Of a stretch of 17,886 nt of DNA, positions 1 to 8,900 are shown in pieces. Position 1 is the stretch's first letter; each line of letters opens with the position of its first letter. Source of the stretch: Hyphomicrobiaceae bacterium (lineage in GTDB: Bacteria > Pseudomonadota > Alphaproteobacteria > Rhizobiales > Hyphomicrobiaceae). Position numbers and translations under genes: made by a program. The notes beneath the pieces are model-generated. The model ran no database searches. It was not told where the DNA came from and was given only the letters and a program-made list of their open reading frames with translations. Where the stretch lies: NCBI GenBank assembly GCA_025359005.1, contig JANYHP010000576.1, forward strand, positions 1-17,886, given 5' to 3'.

Positions 1-244
1 CCCGGAGATTTTCATTGCCCGCCTCAGGGAAGCGATTTCGCTCACCCACTTCGAGGTCGGCATGATCAAGGCGCCGTTCATGGCGCTGGTCATCGGCATC
101 GTGGCCAGTGCGGAAGGCTTCCGGGTGGGCGGCAGCACGGATTCGCTCGGCCGTCAGACCACGTCGTCGGTGGTCAAATCGATCTTCATGGTCATCATCC
201 TGGACGGGTTGTTCGCCATCGTCTTCGCGTCGATCGGGATGTGA
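1..244 (+). CDS. MlaE-family ABC transporter permease (3' end only)
   Basis: This is the C-terminal 80 residues of an MlaE/YrbE-type permease, an inner-membrane protein of MCE lipid-transport systems that moves phospholipid-like substrates between membranes. The frame is open from the window edge to a TGA at 242-244. Visible family features are the conserved stretch FEVGMIKAPFMALVIG, the glycine-rich EGFRVGGSTDSLGRQTT turn, and a final hydrophobic helix (KSIFMVIILDGLFAIVFASIG) ending at the stop, as is typical of MlaE. The ATPase gene begins 4 nt downstream, so the two are surely co-transcribed. The start and most of the protein lie outside the window. The family is clear; the substrate is not. 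Confidence 0.88.
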   Translation, partial: PEIFIARLREAISLTHFEVGMIKAPFMALVIGIVASAEGFRVGGSTDSLGRQTTSSVVKSIFMVIILDGLFAIVFASIGM

Positions 245-248
245 CGCA

Positions 249-1052
249 ATGACTGTGACACCCATCCCGGCTGCCATTCAGGTCCGCGACCTCGTCGTCG
301 GTTTCGGCGATCGCACGGTGATCGATCACGTGTCGCTCGACGTTGCTCGCGGCGAGATCCTCGGCGTCGTCGGCGGCTCGGGCAGCGGCAAGTCCGTGCT
401 GCTGGCGTCGATCATCGGTCTGCTACCCAAGCGCTGCGGCCGGATTGAGATTGGCGGCGTCGACCTTGATCATGCCGACGCGGTGCTGCGCCGGCAGGTC
501 GCCAACCGATGGGGCGTTCTGTTCCAGCAGGGCGCGCTCTTTTCGTCGCTGACCGCGGTGGAGAACGTCGCCTTCCCCATGTTGGAGCAACTCGACGTGA
601 CGCGCGGCCTTGCCACCGAAGTGGCGCTGGCCAAGTTGGCGATGGTTGGCTTGGATGCGCGCGATGGGGCCAAATTTCCCGCGGAGTTGTCCGGCGGCAT
701 GACCAAGCGCGTCGCACTCGCGCGCGCTTTAGCTCTTGAACCGGAATTGCTGCTTCTCGACGAGCCGACGTCGGGGCTCGATCCGATTTCAGCCGGTGAT
801 TTCGACACGCTTATTGCGACGCTGCATAAGACGTTGGGCCTGACGGTGTTCATGATCACGCACGATCTCGCCAGCCTCGATGCCATCTGTGATCGCGTCG
901 CGGTTTTGGTGCGTGGTCGCTTTGCAGCCATCGGCACGATGGCGGCGTTGCGGATGTCGCGAGAGCCGTCCGTGCAAGCCTATTTCAAGGGGCGTTGGGC
1001 AGACGCACCAGCAAACGACCGGGCAGCCGCGCCAGCGCGCGCGGGCAGTTGA
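249..1052 (+). CDS. MlaF-like ABC transporter ATP-binding protein
   Basis: This is a 267-residue cytoplasmic ATPase that would power the MlaE-like permease. It has a Walker A motif GGSGSGKS at about residues 42-49, a Q-loop (LFQQGALFSSLT), a signature LSGGMTKR near residue 147, a Walker B LLLLDEPTSGLDP near 167-177, and an H-loop ITHDL. The Q-loop context and the LSGGM signature are typical of the MlaF/Ttg2A/MCE class. The ATG at 249 was chosen because it lies 4 nt after the permease stop and starts just before the ABC domain; the frame is open further upstream, but only over the permease gene. No good Shine-Dalgarno is visible, which suggests translational coupling. The C-terminal tail after residue 250 is Ala/Arg-rich and unremarkable. 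Confidence 0.93.
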   Translation: MTVTPIPAAIQVRDLVVGFGDRTVIDHVSLDVARGEILGVVGGSGSGKSVLLASIIGLLPKRCGRIEIGGVDLDHADAVLRRQVANRWGVLFQQGALFSSLTAVENVAFPMLEQLDVTRGLATEVALAKLAMVGLDARDGAKFPAELSGGMTKRVALARALALEPELLLLDEPTSGLDPISAGDFDTLIATLHKTLGLTVFMITHDLASLDAICDRVAVLVRGRFAAIGTMAALRMSREPSVQAYFKGRWADAPANDRAAAPARAGS

Positions 1053-1060
1053 GGGATCGA

Positions 1061-2203
1061 ATGATGGAAGTTCACGCGCGCTACACCCTGATCGGCAGTT
1101 TCACGCTCGCCGTCATCGCGGCTGGTTTCGTTTTCGCGTCCTGGCTCAGCGCGGCCGGTGGGTTCGGTCGGCGCACGTCTTATACGATTGCCTTCGACGG
1201 GCCGGTGTCCGGCTTGTTGCGCGGCTCTGCAGTGCTGTTCAACGGCATCCGCGTCGGCGAGGTCATCGATCTCCGTCTCGATCCTGCGGTGCCCGCAGGC
1301 GTCACTGCCGCGATTGCGGTCGAGACGTCAACGCCGGTGCGGGCCGACACGCGCGTTGGCATCGACTTCCAGGGGCTTACCGGCGCGCCCGTCGTCGTCC
1401 TCACCGGGGGCGCGGCGTACGCCGCCGCTCTTGCAGTGCCCGCTGGCAACGCAGCACATCTTGTTGCTGAGACGCGAGCGGGGCAATCTATGAGCCAGGC
1501 CGCGCGCGACGTTCTGCGCCGCATGGATACGGTGCTGGCCGATAATGCAGATCAGGTGCGCAGCTCCATCGGCAGCATCGACAAGTTCGCCGCCGCACTG
1601 GCCCGCAACTCCGACCGTGTCGACGGCATCGTCGCGGGCCTCGAACGGCTGACCGGCGGCAGCGGCAACAAGCTGCCTCCCCGCATTTTCGATTTGGCAG
1701 CTGCGCGCGCCACGCCCAAGCCCGGCAAACTCCCCGCCGGCCAACTCCTCGTCGCCGAGCCGACGACGCTCAGCATTCTTGAAACGGAAAAAATCGTCGT
1801 CCGCTCGGCAGACGGGGAAAGTCCGGTTCTCGATCGGGCCCAATGGCCGGACATGTTGCCCAAAGTGCTGCACACGCGCCTGATCCAGAGTTTCGAAGCC
1901 GTCGGTTACATGAACACCATCGCCCGCGCGACCGCACGCGACGCCCCAGCAGATCGCCCGTGTCACGCAGATCGACTACGCGCGCGAAATGGCGTTCGTG
2001 GCGGTCGGCCAGCTGGCCGGCGACATTCTCGGTGTCGCGCGCTTCATCGCCGATCCCGACTACCGGCGGGCGGAATACGCCATTATCGTCGCGTCGGACC
2101 TGAAAGGCCGCGGGCTCGGTTGGCTCTTGATGCAGCATTTGATCGACTACGCTCGGGTCGAGCAGTTGTCGGAACTCTTCGGCGAGGTGCTGGCCGAAAA
2201 TGA
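1061..2203 (+). CDS. MlaD-like MCE protein with PqiC-like auxiliary domain, truncated and running out of frame
   Basis: This is the substrate-binding MCE component of the lipid transporter, anchored in the inner membrane and facing the periplasm. It has an N-terminal transmembrane helix (about residues 8-29), an MCE domain (about 38-120, with SGLLRGSAVLFNGIRVGEV and GIDFQGLTGAPVVVLTGG), a helical linker (140-200), then a segment resembling the ABC-type transport auxiliary lipoprotein family (about 205-290; PPRIFDLAAA, AGQLLVAEPTTL, LHTRLIQSFEAVGYM). In most systems that auxiliary domain is a separate lipoprotein; here it is fused. After about residue 298 the sequence turns Arg-rich and low in complexity, because the frame now reads a GNAT gene out of frame. 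Residues ~299-402 are therefore probably not native. GAGGGA at 1051-1056 serves ATGs at 1061 or 1064. Confidence 0.85.
   Translation: MMEVHARYTLIGSFTLAVIAAGFVFASWLSAAGGFGRRTSYTIAFDGPVSGLLRGSAVLFNGIRVGEVIDLRLDPAVPAGVTAAIAVETSTPVRADTRVGIDFQGLTGAPVVVLTGGAAYAAALAVPAGNAAHLVAETRAGQSMSQAARDVLRRMDTVLADNADQVRSSIGSIDKFAAALARNSDRVDGIVAGLERLTGGSGNKLPPRIFDLAAARATPKPGKLPAGQLLVAEPTTLSILETEKIVVRSADGESPVLDRAQWPDMLPKVLHTRLIQSFEAVGYMNTIARATARDAPADRPCHADRLRARNGVRGGRPAGRRHSRCRALHRRSRLPAGGIRHYRRVGPERPRARLALDAAFDRLRSGRAVVGTLRRGAGRK
1929..1954 (+). other. Joint between the MCE/auxiliary gene and a GNAT-encoding gene
   Basis: To the left, the frame beginning at 1061 is convincing MCE/auxiliary protein up to DAPAD (1940-1954), where relatives continue into a PADYQL-like stretch. 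To the right, the frame one base over reads TPQQIARVTQIDY (1941-1979), typical of the start of the GNAT domain of Pat-type acetyltransferases. The bases around 1940-1954, perhaps from 1929, make sense in both frames, so the break lies inside a short shared sequence. The location is read directly from the two frames; the cause (deletion or assembly join) is inferred. Confidence 0.7.
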
Positions 2204-2294
2204 AACGATGCTGTCGATGTGTCGCCAGCTTGGATTCAAAGTCGGGAGCGTTGTCGACGATCCGGCCCTCAAGCAAGTGACGCTAAAGCTGTAA
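1941..2294 (+). pseudogene. C-terminal GNAT acetyltransferase domain fragment (Pat/acyl-CoA synthetase-fused type)
   Basis: This frame, open from just after a stop at 1911-1913, encodes about 117 residues of a GNAT domain: TPQQIARVTQIDYAREMAF, then AVGQLAGDILGVARFI, RRAEYAIIV, the acetyl-CoA-binding LKGRGLGWLLMQ, and GEVLAENETMLSMCRQLGF. This pattern is typical of the C-terminal GNAT domain of bacterial protein lysine acetyltransferases fused to an ADP-forming acyl-CoA synthetase-like region (Pat/YfiQ type, about 900 residues). The large N-terminal part is absent, and so is the first part of the GNAT fold. An internal ATG at 1989 could start a 101-residue product, but it lacks the first strand and has no clear ribosome site. 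It is best read as a gene remnant joined to the MCE gene. It converges with the transglutaminase gene 15 bp away. Confidence 0.8.
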
Positions 2295-2309
2295 CCGCCC
2301 GAGGTCCGA

Positions 2310-3182
2310 TCAGACTTGCCGCACATCGACGCTGACGGAAACGCTGTGCTCGCCGCCGCCGATCAGGACGCCGCTGATGGGGCTCACGTCATCATAGTCA
2401 CGGCCGTGCGCCACTGTGACGTGCTCGTCGGCGACGATGAGGCCGTTGGTCGGGTCGAAGTCGATCCATCCCTGTTCCGGCGACCATACTGAAATCCAGG
2501 CGTGCGAGGCGTCGGTGCCTTGCAGCTTGGGCTGGCCGGGCGGCGGGCGCGTCAACAGGTAGCCGCTGACATAGCGGGCCGGGATGCGCATCGCGCGCAA
2601 ACCCGCGAGGGCCAGATGCGAAAAGTCCTGGCACACGCCGCGACGCTGGCGGAACACCTGGCCGATCGGCGTCGAGACATCGGTGGCGGTCGGGTCGAAC
2701 TTGAAATCCCGATAGATGCGCGTGACGAGGTCCATCGCGCCGTCCAATACCGGCCGCCCGGGGAGGAACGAGGCGTCGGCGTAGTCGGCAATATCGATCG
2801 ACGGTGTCGTCAGCCGCGAGGCGCATCTGTATTGGATCGTGTCGAGGTCCATGGCCCACGTGGATGCGGTATCGACGCCGTCGAGCCGGTCCCACGGCGT
2901 GGACGCGGTCAGGCGGGGCGGCGGCGGCGCATGCGTTTCGATCTCGCTGCGGGCGTGCAGCACGAATTCCCTGTGGGCCACTTCGATATCGAGAATGACG
3001 ATCGGGTTGCCGAACGCATCGCAGCCGTCGTAGCGCACGGCTGGCGCCGGCTCGACGATCAGGCTGTGATGGCGAATATGCTGGCGCGGGACAACGCGTG
3101 GCGACTTGTGCACCAGGTGCTGTGACTGGATGACCGGTGCGCCGTAGCGATAAAGTGTCTTGTGGCTCACTTCGAGGATCAT
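2310..3182 (-). CDS. Transglutaminase-like protein (290 aa)
   Basis: This is a papain-fold transglutaminase-like enzyme with the bacterial N-terminal beta domain (residues 1-80, starting MILEVSHKTLYRY) and a core domain (about 150-250). The catalytic triad is visible: Cys184 in RGVCQDFSHLAL, His227 in TDASHAWISVW and Asp243 in DFDPTNG. No signal peptide is seen, so it should be cytoplasmic. Members of this family are thought to act as peptidases or amide-forming or amide-exchanging enzymes; the substrate is unknown. It is the last gene of a - strand operon: its ATG overlaps the TGA of the ATP-grasp/alpha-E gene by 4 nt (3179-3182). AGGAG lies about 12 nt upstream, inside that gene. Confidence 0.93.
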   Translation of the reverse strand: MILEVSHKTLYRYGAPVIQSQHLVHKSPRVVPRQHIRHHSLIVEPAPAVRYDGCDAFGNPIVILDIEVAHREFVLHARSEIETHAPPPPRLTASTPWDRLDGVDTASTWAMDLDTIQYRCASRLTTPSIDIADYADASFLPGRPVLDGAMDLVTRIYRDFKFDPTATDVSTPIGQVFRQRRGVCQDFSHLALAGLRAMRIPARYVSGYLLTRPPPGQPKLQGTDASHAWISVWSPEQGWIDFDPTNGLIVADEHVTVAHGRDYDDVSPISGVLIGGGEHSVSVSVDVRQV

Positions 3183-5746
3183 GGCTTCAGGTCGCTCCTG
3201 AGCTGGGCGCGATGCGGGGTCTCATCGGTCAGACTGAAATAATGCGCTGTCACTGCGTTGGAGAACTGGGGCAGCAGCTGGATCTGTTTTTGCAGCAGGT
3301 CGTCGAGTTGTGCTCTGTTGGCGTCGCGCGCGATTGATTCCACGTCGGCCAAACGGATCGAGGTGAGAAGATCGAGGATAAGGCGGCGATCCTCCGACAA
3401 ATTCGTGCCTTGGCGCGCGTCCGGCAGCGTCTCCATGTGCGCCGAAATGGCGGCGAGTTGGAACGACAGACTGCGCGGGTTGGTTTCGTCGAGCAGCAAC
3501 AGATCGAGAACCAGCGGCAGCATCGGATCAAGGCGATAGCGCGAGCGATAGGTGATGACGCTGTCGGCAAGTTCGAGCAGCAGCGATAGGCTGTTCGCCT
3601 CGGCCTCTGCATCAGTGCCGGGAATGAACAGGGCGTGGACGGCCTCGGCCAGATTGGAGGCGCGTTCCAGCCGCCGACCCATGTCGAGAAACGACCAGCC
3701 GAAGTTGCGCGTCATGTTTTCGTGCATGAGCCCGTTGAAGGCTGCGAGTGAGGCAAGACCCTCGTCGAGCAGATCCAGCAACGTCAATGGCGACGCCGCC
3801 GACAGCGCCGTCGACCACGGATCGCCGGGGCGGAATTTGCTCAGCGTCTGCCAGGCTTCCAGCGACAGGCGGTCGCGCGCCAGATGAGCGACCCGATAGA
3901 GGCCGGCGAACGTCCGTTGCAGGGTGCGATGGCTCTTGGCACTGGTAATCAGCGCACTGCACAGGGCTTCGATCTCGGCGGCACCCGGGCGGGCGCGGCG
4001 CGCGTCGGCCCGCGCTGCGCGCTCCGACAGCATCATTTCCAGACAGGTGCGCGCCGCGCGCCGGCCGTTGGCGGGGCCGCCGTCCTCTTCCACACGCCTC
4101 AGTGCGCCGCGCAGCACGCGCATGGTCCAGTCGGCCCGTTCGGCATAGCGGCCGAGCCAGTAAAGATCGTCGGCGACGCGGCTCTGGATCACGCGCTGCG
4201 ACCGCTGCACGCGCGCCGTCTCGACCGTCGGGCGCCACAAGCTGACGTGCGGCGGCACCTCGGTATCGGAGACGACCCAGACATCGCGTGCGTGTCCGTC
4301 GGGTGCGCTCAAGGCCACGGCGCGCTCAGGATCGACCGTCATCGCCAGTCCGCCCGGCATGACTTCGTAACCGTTGGCCGTTCTCGCCACGTAAAGCCGC
4401 ACGGCAAACGGGCGCGGGGCGAGGCCGTTGGGGGTGTAGACCGGCGCGACGCTGAAGCCGACTTTCTCTTCGGCAACCAGCTTGGCGCCGTGCAAGCCAA
4501 TTTCCCGCCGGAGCCGATGCCGATCGGCGGTCGAACTCGTGCGCGGGACTTGGCCCAGTGCCGCCTGCCCCGGCCGGCCGGTGCCTTCCTGGGCGGCGCG
4601 AATGACGACGTCGCTGGCGTCCTCGAAGACGCGGGCCTGCGCCGCCGGATCGCCGAGCCACCAGCGTGGAGCATCATGCAGCGCCAAGTCTTGCCCGAGG
4701 ATGTGTCGCGCAAGTCCGGGCAGATAGCTGCCCAGACCGCGGTTCTGGACCAACGCACTGCCGACCGCATTGACCACCAGGCGCGGGGACCTGCGACAGG
4801 CACGCACCAGCCCGGCCGGTCCTTGGAACCCGGACGGGTCCAGCTCCAACGGATCGCTCGAATGCCCGTCAACGCAGCGGACGATGAGGTCGATCTCCTT
4901 CAGGCCCTCCAGCGTCTTCAGATAGATCTTTGCGCCCTTGGTCCGCAGGTCGGCGCCTTCGACAAGGAGATAACCGAGATATCGCGCGAGATAGGCGTGT
5001 GAGAAGTAGTCGGGATGGTGGGCGCCGGGCGTCAGCAGCGCGATGCGTGCATTTTCGCGGCCACTGTGGCTGGTCAGTGCACCCTGCAGGTTCTGGAAAT
5101 ACGAGACCAGTCGCGTCGCATTCACCTGTTTGAAGAGGTCGCCCGCCACGTGCGTGTGGACCACGCGGTTGGCCAGCGCAAAGCCGATGCCAGCCAGCGT
5201 CTCTGTGTGATTGTCGATGACGCGCCACCGTCCGTCCGCGTCTCGCGCGAGGTCGGCTGCGTAGAACTGCAGATGTCCGGCGTCCGGCAGGACCCCGAGG
5301 CACGGTCGCAGGAACGTCGCATCGGCGAACACCAGTTCCGGTGGCAGGAGGCCAGCCCGCATCAGCGCCTGCGGCCCGTAGAGATCCGCGAGAATGGCAT
5401 CGAACAGATGCGCTCTTTGCGTCAGCGCCGTCTGCAGCCAGCTCCATTCCCCGCTCGACAGAACGATCGGCATCAGATCGAGCTGCCAGCCCCGCGATGC
5501 CTTGTGGGGGTCGGAGAAAATGTCGTAGGCAACGCCTGTGTCCTGCAGACGCCGGTCGAGACGCTGGACGCGCGCCTCGCGCTCGGCGGGCGACAAGGCC
5601 TGCAGGCTGGTCACCAAGGGCTGCCAATGCCGCCGCACGGCACCCGAGCCATCGAGCAACTCGTCGAACCTCGATGTGCGCGTGTGGCGATAGCCTTCCA
5701 GCAGATCGGTTTGGCCCTGCACGTCAGGCATCGCAGCAGTCTGCAT
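3179..5746 (-). CDS. Circularly permuted ATP-grasp / alpha-E domain fusion protein (855 aa)
   Basis: This is a single 855-residue polypeptide carrying both halves of a pair that is often encoded by separate genes. Residues about 80-500 form a circularly permuted ATP-grasp type 2 domain (former DUF404/DUF407), with LLPPELVFADATFLRPC, ADLARDADGRWRVIDNHTET, YLGYLLVEGADL, GPAGLVRACR and ARTANGYEVMPGGLAM. From about residue 520 an alpha-E domain (former DUF403) begins at SRVADDLYWLGRYAERADW and continues with ENMTRNFGWSFLDMGRRLE. ATP-grasp enzymes of this type are predicted peptide ligases; alpha-E has no known activity. It lies between the DUF2126 gene (158-bp gap) and the small transglutaminase (4-nt overlap), so ligation and transglutaminase-type chemistry are probably linked. 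A later ATG at 5731 is an alternative start. Confidence 0.93.
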   Translation of the reverse strand: MQTAAMPDVQGQTDLLEGYRHTRTSRFDELLDGSGAVRRHWQPLVTSLQALSPAEREARVQRLDRRLQDTGVAYDIFSDPHKASRGWQLDLMPIVLSSGEWSWLQTALTQRAHLFDAILADLYGPQALMRAGLLPPELVFADATFLRPCLGVLPDAGHLQFYAADLARDADGRWRVIDNHTETLAGIGFALANRVVHTHVAGDLFKQVNATRLVSYFQNLQGALTSHSGRENARIALLTPGAHHPDYFSHAYLARYLGYLLVEGADLRTKGAKIYLKTLEGLKEIDLIVRCVDGHSSDPLELDPSGFQGPAGLVRACRRSPRLVVNAVGSALVQNRGLGSYLPGLARHILGQDLALHDAPRWWLGDPAAQARVFEDASDVVIRAAQEGTGRPGQAALGQVPRTSSTADRHRLRREIGLHGAKLVAEEKVGFSVAPVYTPNGLAPRPFAVRLYVARTANGYEVMPGGLAMTVDPERAVALSAPDGHARDVWVVSDTEVPPHVSLWRPTVETARVQRSQRVIQSRVADDLYWLGRYAERADWTMRVLRGALRRVEEDGGPANGRRAARTCLEMMLSERAARADARRARPGAAEIEALCSALITSAKSHRTLQRTFAGLYRVAHLARDRLSLEAWQTLSKFRPGDPWSTALSAASPLTLLDLLDEGLASLAAFNGLMHENMTRNFGWSFLDMGRRLERASNLAEAVHALFIPGTDAEAEANSLSLLLELADSVITYRSRYRLDPMLPLVLDLLLLDETNPRSLSFQLAAISAHMETLPDARQGTNLSEDRRLILDLLTSIRLADVESIARDANRAQLDDLLQKQIQLLPQFSNAVTAHYFSLTDETPHRAQLRSDLKP

Positions 5747-5904
5747 CTCGTCAGGCCTCGTCCCTAATTCGCCTGACGCGGCCGCACCCGGGCCAGTCCC
5801 CGAGAATCAAGCGCCTGAGCAAAGCACCAGACTAGCACGCTCCGCCGCGGGGGCAACGCGCCCCCGATCGCGAGCCAGTGCTTCACGCCCGCGGCGTGCG
5901 CCTC
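5747..5904. other. Intergenic gap inside the transglutaminase operon
   Basis: These 158 bp separate the DUF2126 gene from the ATP-grasp/alpha-E gene, both on the - strand. I see no open frame of interest. The only clear structure is the GC hairpin at 5848-5866. The gap is large enough to hold a second promoter for the two downstream genes, but I cannot point to convincing -35/-10 elements. Confidence 0.5.
5848..5866 (-). terminator. GC-rich hairpin without a U-tract, possible weak terminator or attenuator
   Basis: The arms CGGGGGC (5848-5854) and GCCCCCG (5860-5866) form a perfect 7-bp stem around the loop AACGC. On the - strand it falls 39 nt after the DUF2126 stop and about 100 nt before the next start. 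No T-run follows the stem, so classical intrinsic termination is not supported. It may stabilise the 3' end of the upstream message or reduce read-through between the two parts of the operon. Confidence 0.4.
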
Positions 5905-8900
5905 TCAGTCCGTCCGTCTGAGGTCGAGCGTGAGGGGGTAGTCCGGATTGATCGCTGCGACAGGCGCGACGCGCGGTCCCGGCGTGTGCCCATGCGCTTC
6001 GAATCGGGCGAGACAGCGGCCCTCCGCCTCGTAAGCGTTGACCGGGAACGTTTCAGGATTGCGGCCGCCTGGATGCGCGACATGATAACGGCAGCCGGCG
6101 AACGAGCGCCCCGTCCAGGTGTCGATCAGGTCGAACGTGAGCGGCACGTGCGGCGCAATCATGGGGTGCAGGGCCGAGGGTGGACCCCAGGCGCGATAGC
6201 GCACGCCGGCGACCGCTTCGCCGTAGGTGCCGGTGGGCGCCAGCGGGATGGCGCGGTCGTTGCAGGTGACGATGAACCGGTCGCCGGTCAGGCCACGCAC
6301 CTTCACCTGGATGCGTTCGAGCGAGCTGTCGACATAGCGGGCCGTGCCGCCAGCGACCGTCTCCTCGCCCAGCACGTGCCAGGGCTCCAGCGCCTGCCGC
6401 AGCTCCAATTCGACGTTGGCGGCCTCGATGCGACCAAGGCGCGGGCAGCGGAATTCGTAGTGGGGCCGGAACCAGGCGACGTCGATCGGCAGTCCCGCCG
6501 CCTTCACGTCGGCGACGACGTCGGCCAGATCCGACCAGAGATAGTGCGGCAGCATGAACCGATCGTGCAGGGATGCGCCCCATCGCACCAGCTTCTGGCG
6601 ATAGGGCTTCTCCCAGAACATCACGACGAGCGCGCGCAGCAGCAATTGCTGGGCAAGGCTCATGCGCGCGTGCGGCGGCATTTCGAACGAGCGGAACTCG
6701 ACAAGCCCAAGGCGGCCAGTCGCGCTGTCCGGCGAGTAGAGCTTGTCGATGCAGATTTCGGCACGGTGCGTGTTACCCGTCACATCGATCAGAAAGTTGC
6801 GGAACAGGCGATCGACGATCCAAGGCGGTACGTTGCCCGACGCCGGATCGGGGATCTGGTTCATGGCGATGTCGAGTTCGTAGAGCGCCTCGTGCCGCGC
6901 TTCGTCGGCGCGCGGCGCCTGACTGGTCGGTCCGATGAACAGACCCGAGAACAAATACGACAGGCTCGGATGGTTCTGCCAGTAGGCGACGACGGAGGCG
7001 AGCAGATCGGGCCGGCGCAAGAACGGACTGTCGGCCGGCGTCAGGCCGCCGAGCACGATGTGGTTGCCGCCGCCGGTGCCGGTATGGCGACCATCGAGCA
7101 TGAACTTCTCGGTGCTGAGGCGTTCGAGATGGGCGTCTTCGTAAAGTCCGGTGGTGATCGAGACAAGCTCGGCCCAACTCGTCGCCGGCTGCACGTTGAC
7201 CTCGATCACGCCGGGGTCGGGCGTCACTTTGATCACGCTGAAGCGCGGATCGGCCGGCGGCGCATAGCCCTCGATCAGCACCGGCATGTCGGTCAGGCGC
7301 GCCGTGTCCTCGATGGCCGCAATCAAGGCCGAATAGTCTTCGGCGTCCGTGACCGGCGGCATGAAGATGCACAGCTTGCCGTCGCGCGGCTCCACGACCA
7401 GCGCGGTTCTGACGGGGATGGCGTCAGGCCCAGTGACCGAGGCGAATTGCGCATCGAGCGTCGCCGCGCGGCGGCGTTGCATCAGCGCGTCGCGGGTGGG
7501 CAGCGTCGGCGTCGCCGCGAATGGATCGCGTGGCGCGACGTTGGGCTGCTCGAGCGGATCGAGTTCCGTCAACGAACTGAGCGGCAGGCGGAATCCAGCC
7601 GGCGAATCGCCCGGCAGCAGAAACAGCCGTTCACGGCGCACTTTCCAGCGCTCCGAAACCCAGCGGCGCCCCAGTTCCTGCGACTGCCAGGCTTGGATCG
7701 GCAGCACGAAACTCGCCGGTTGCATCAGGCCGCCGTCCAGCAGGCGCACCAGTCGCTCGCGGGAGCGGGGATCATCGAGCTTAGCGGTTTCGGGCACCGC
7801 ATTGGCCGGCAGCGATTGTTCGATCAGGACCACGTGCGCGAAGTCTTCATACGCCGGCATGGCGCTGTGCACGGGCAGACCAAGGTGCTCGCAAAGCCTG
7901 GTCGTGAAAGTTTCGGCATCGGCCGCTGTTACTGCGCGCGGGCTCGTCTCGCGGGCGATGCGCCCGGGATCTTCCCACAACGGTTTGCCATCGGTGCGCC
8001 AGTAAAGCGCGAACGACCAGCGCGGCAGCGGTTCGCCGGGATACCATTTGCCCTGGCCATAGTGGAGCAATCCGCCCGGCGCGAACCGTTGCTGCAAACG
8101 CCGCACCAGCCCCTCGGCATAGCCGCGCTTGGTGGGCCCCACGGCGGCGATGCTCCATTCGGCACCATCCTTGTGGTCGGCCGCCACGAAGGTCGGTTCG
8201 CCGCCCATGCTGAGGCGGACATCGCCGGCAAGCAGGCGCTTGTCGATGGCGGCACCACTGTCGAGGATGCCGGTCCAGGTCTCGTCCGTGTAGGGCTTGG
8301 TGACCCGCGGCGTTTCGCGATAGCGCGTCACGGCCATCTTGAAGTCGAACGTCACCTCGGCCTTGCCGTGATTGCCGGAGATGGGGGCTGCGGACACGTG
8401 GTGGGGCGTGGCGGCCAGCGGAATGTGGCCCTCGCCAGCCAGCAGGCCTGAGGTCGGATCGAGCCCGATCCAGCCCGCGCCGGGAATGTAGACCTCGGTC
8501 CAGGCGTGCAGATCGGTAAAGTCGGTCGCCGCGCCAACCGGGCCGTCAAGCGCTTTGACGTCGGGCGTCAACTGGATGAGATAGCCCGACACGAAACGGG
8601 CCGCGAGCCCCATGTTGCGCAGGATCTGCACCATCAGCCAGGCGCTGTCGCGGCACGAGCCGGAGGCTTTACCCAGTGTTTCTTCCGGCGTCTGGATGCC
8701 CGGCTCCATGCGGATCAGGTAGCCGACGTCGTGCTGGAGCTGCCGGTTGATATCGCACAAGAAGTCGATCGTCGTTCGCGTGCTTCTGTCCATCTTGGCG
8801 AGATAGGCGGCAAGCCGCGGACCAACCGGTGCCGGCTCGAGGTAGGGCCGCAGCTCCTGTTTCACAACTGCTTCGTAGTCGAACGGCCATTGCAGCGCGC

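Noticed and set aside
108..248. Upstream extension of the ATPase frame over the permease gene
   Set aside because: The residues are Arg/Ser-rich and out of frame with the permease. The ABC domain starts normally after the ATG at 249.
1328..1966. A 212-codon - strand frame opposite the MCE gene
   Set aside because: It mirrors the MCE coding frame and shows no motif or ribosome site.
3884..5002. A 372-codon + strand frame opposite the ATP-grasp/alpha-E gene
   Set aside because: Antisense shadow: the opposite strand has clear family motifs throughout and this one has none.
5848..5866. A confident intrinsic terminator
   Set aside because: The stem is perfect, but no T-run follows it on the - strand and same-strand genes continue downstream, so I list it only as a possible weak terminator.
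5878..8451. A long + strand open frame (857 codons) opposite the DUF2126 gene
   Set aside because: It is an antisense shadow of a well-recognised gene in GC-rich DNA. The product is Arg/His/Gly-rich, without any domain I recognise.
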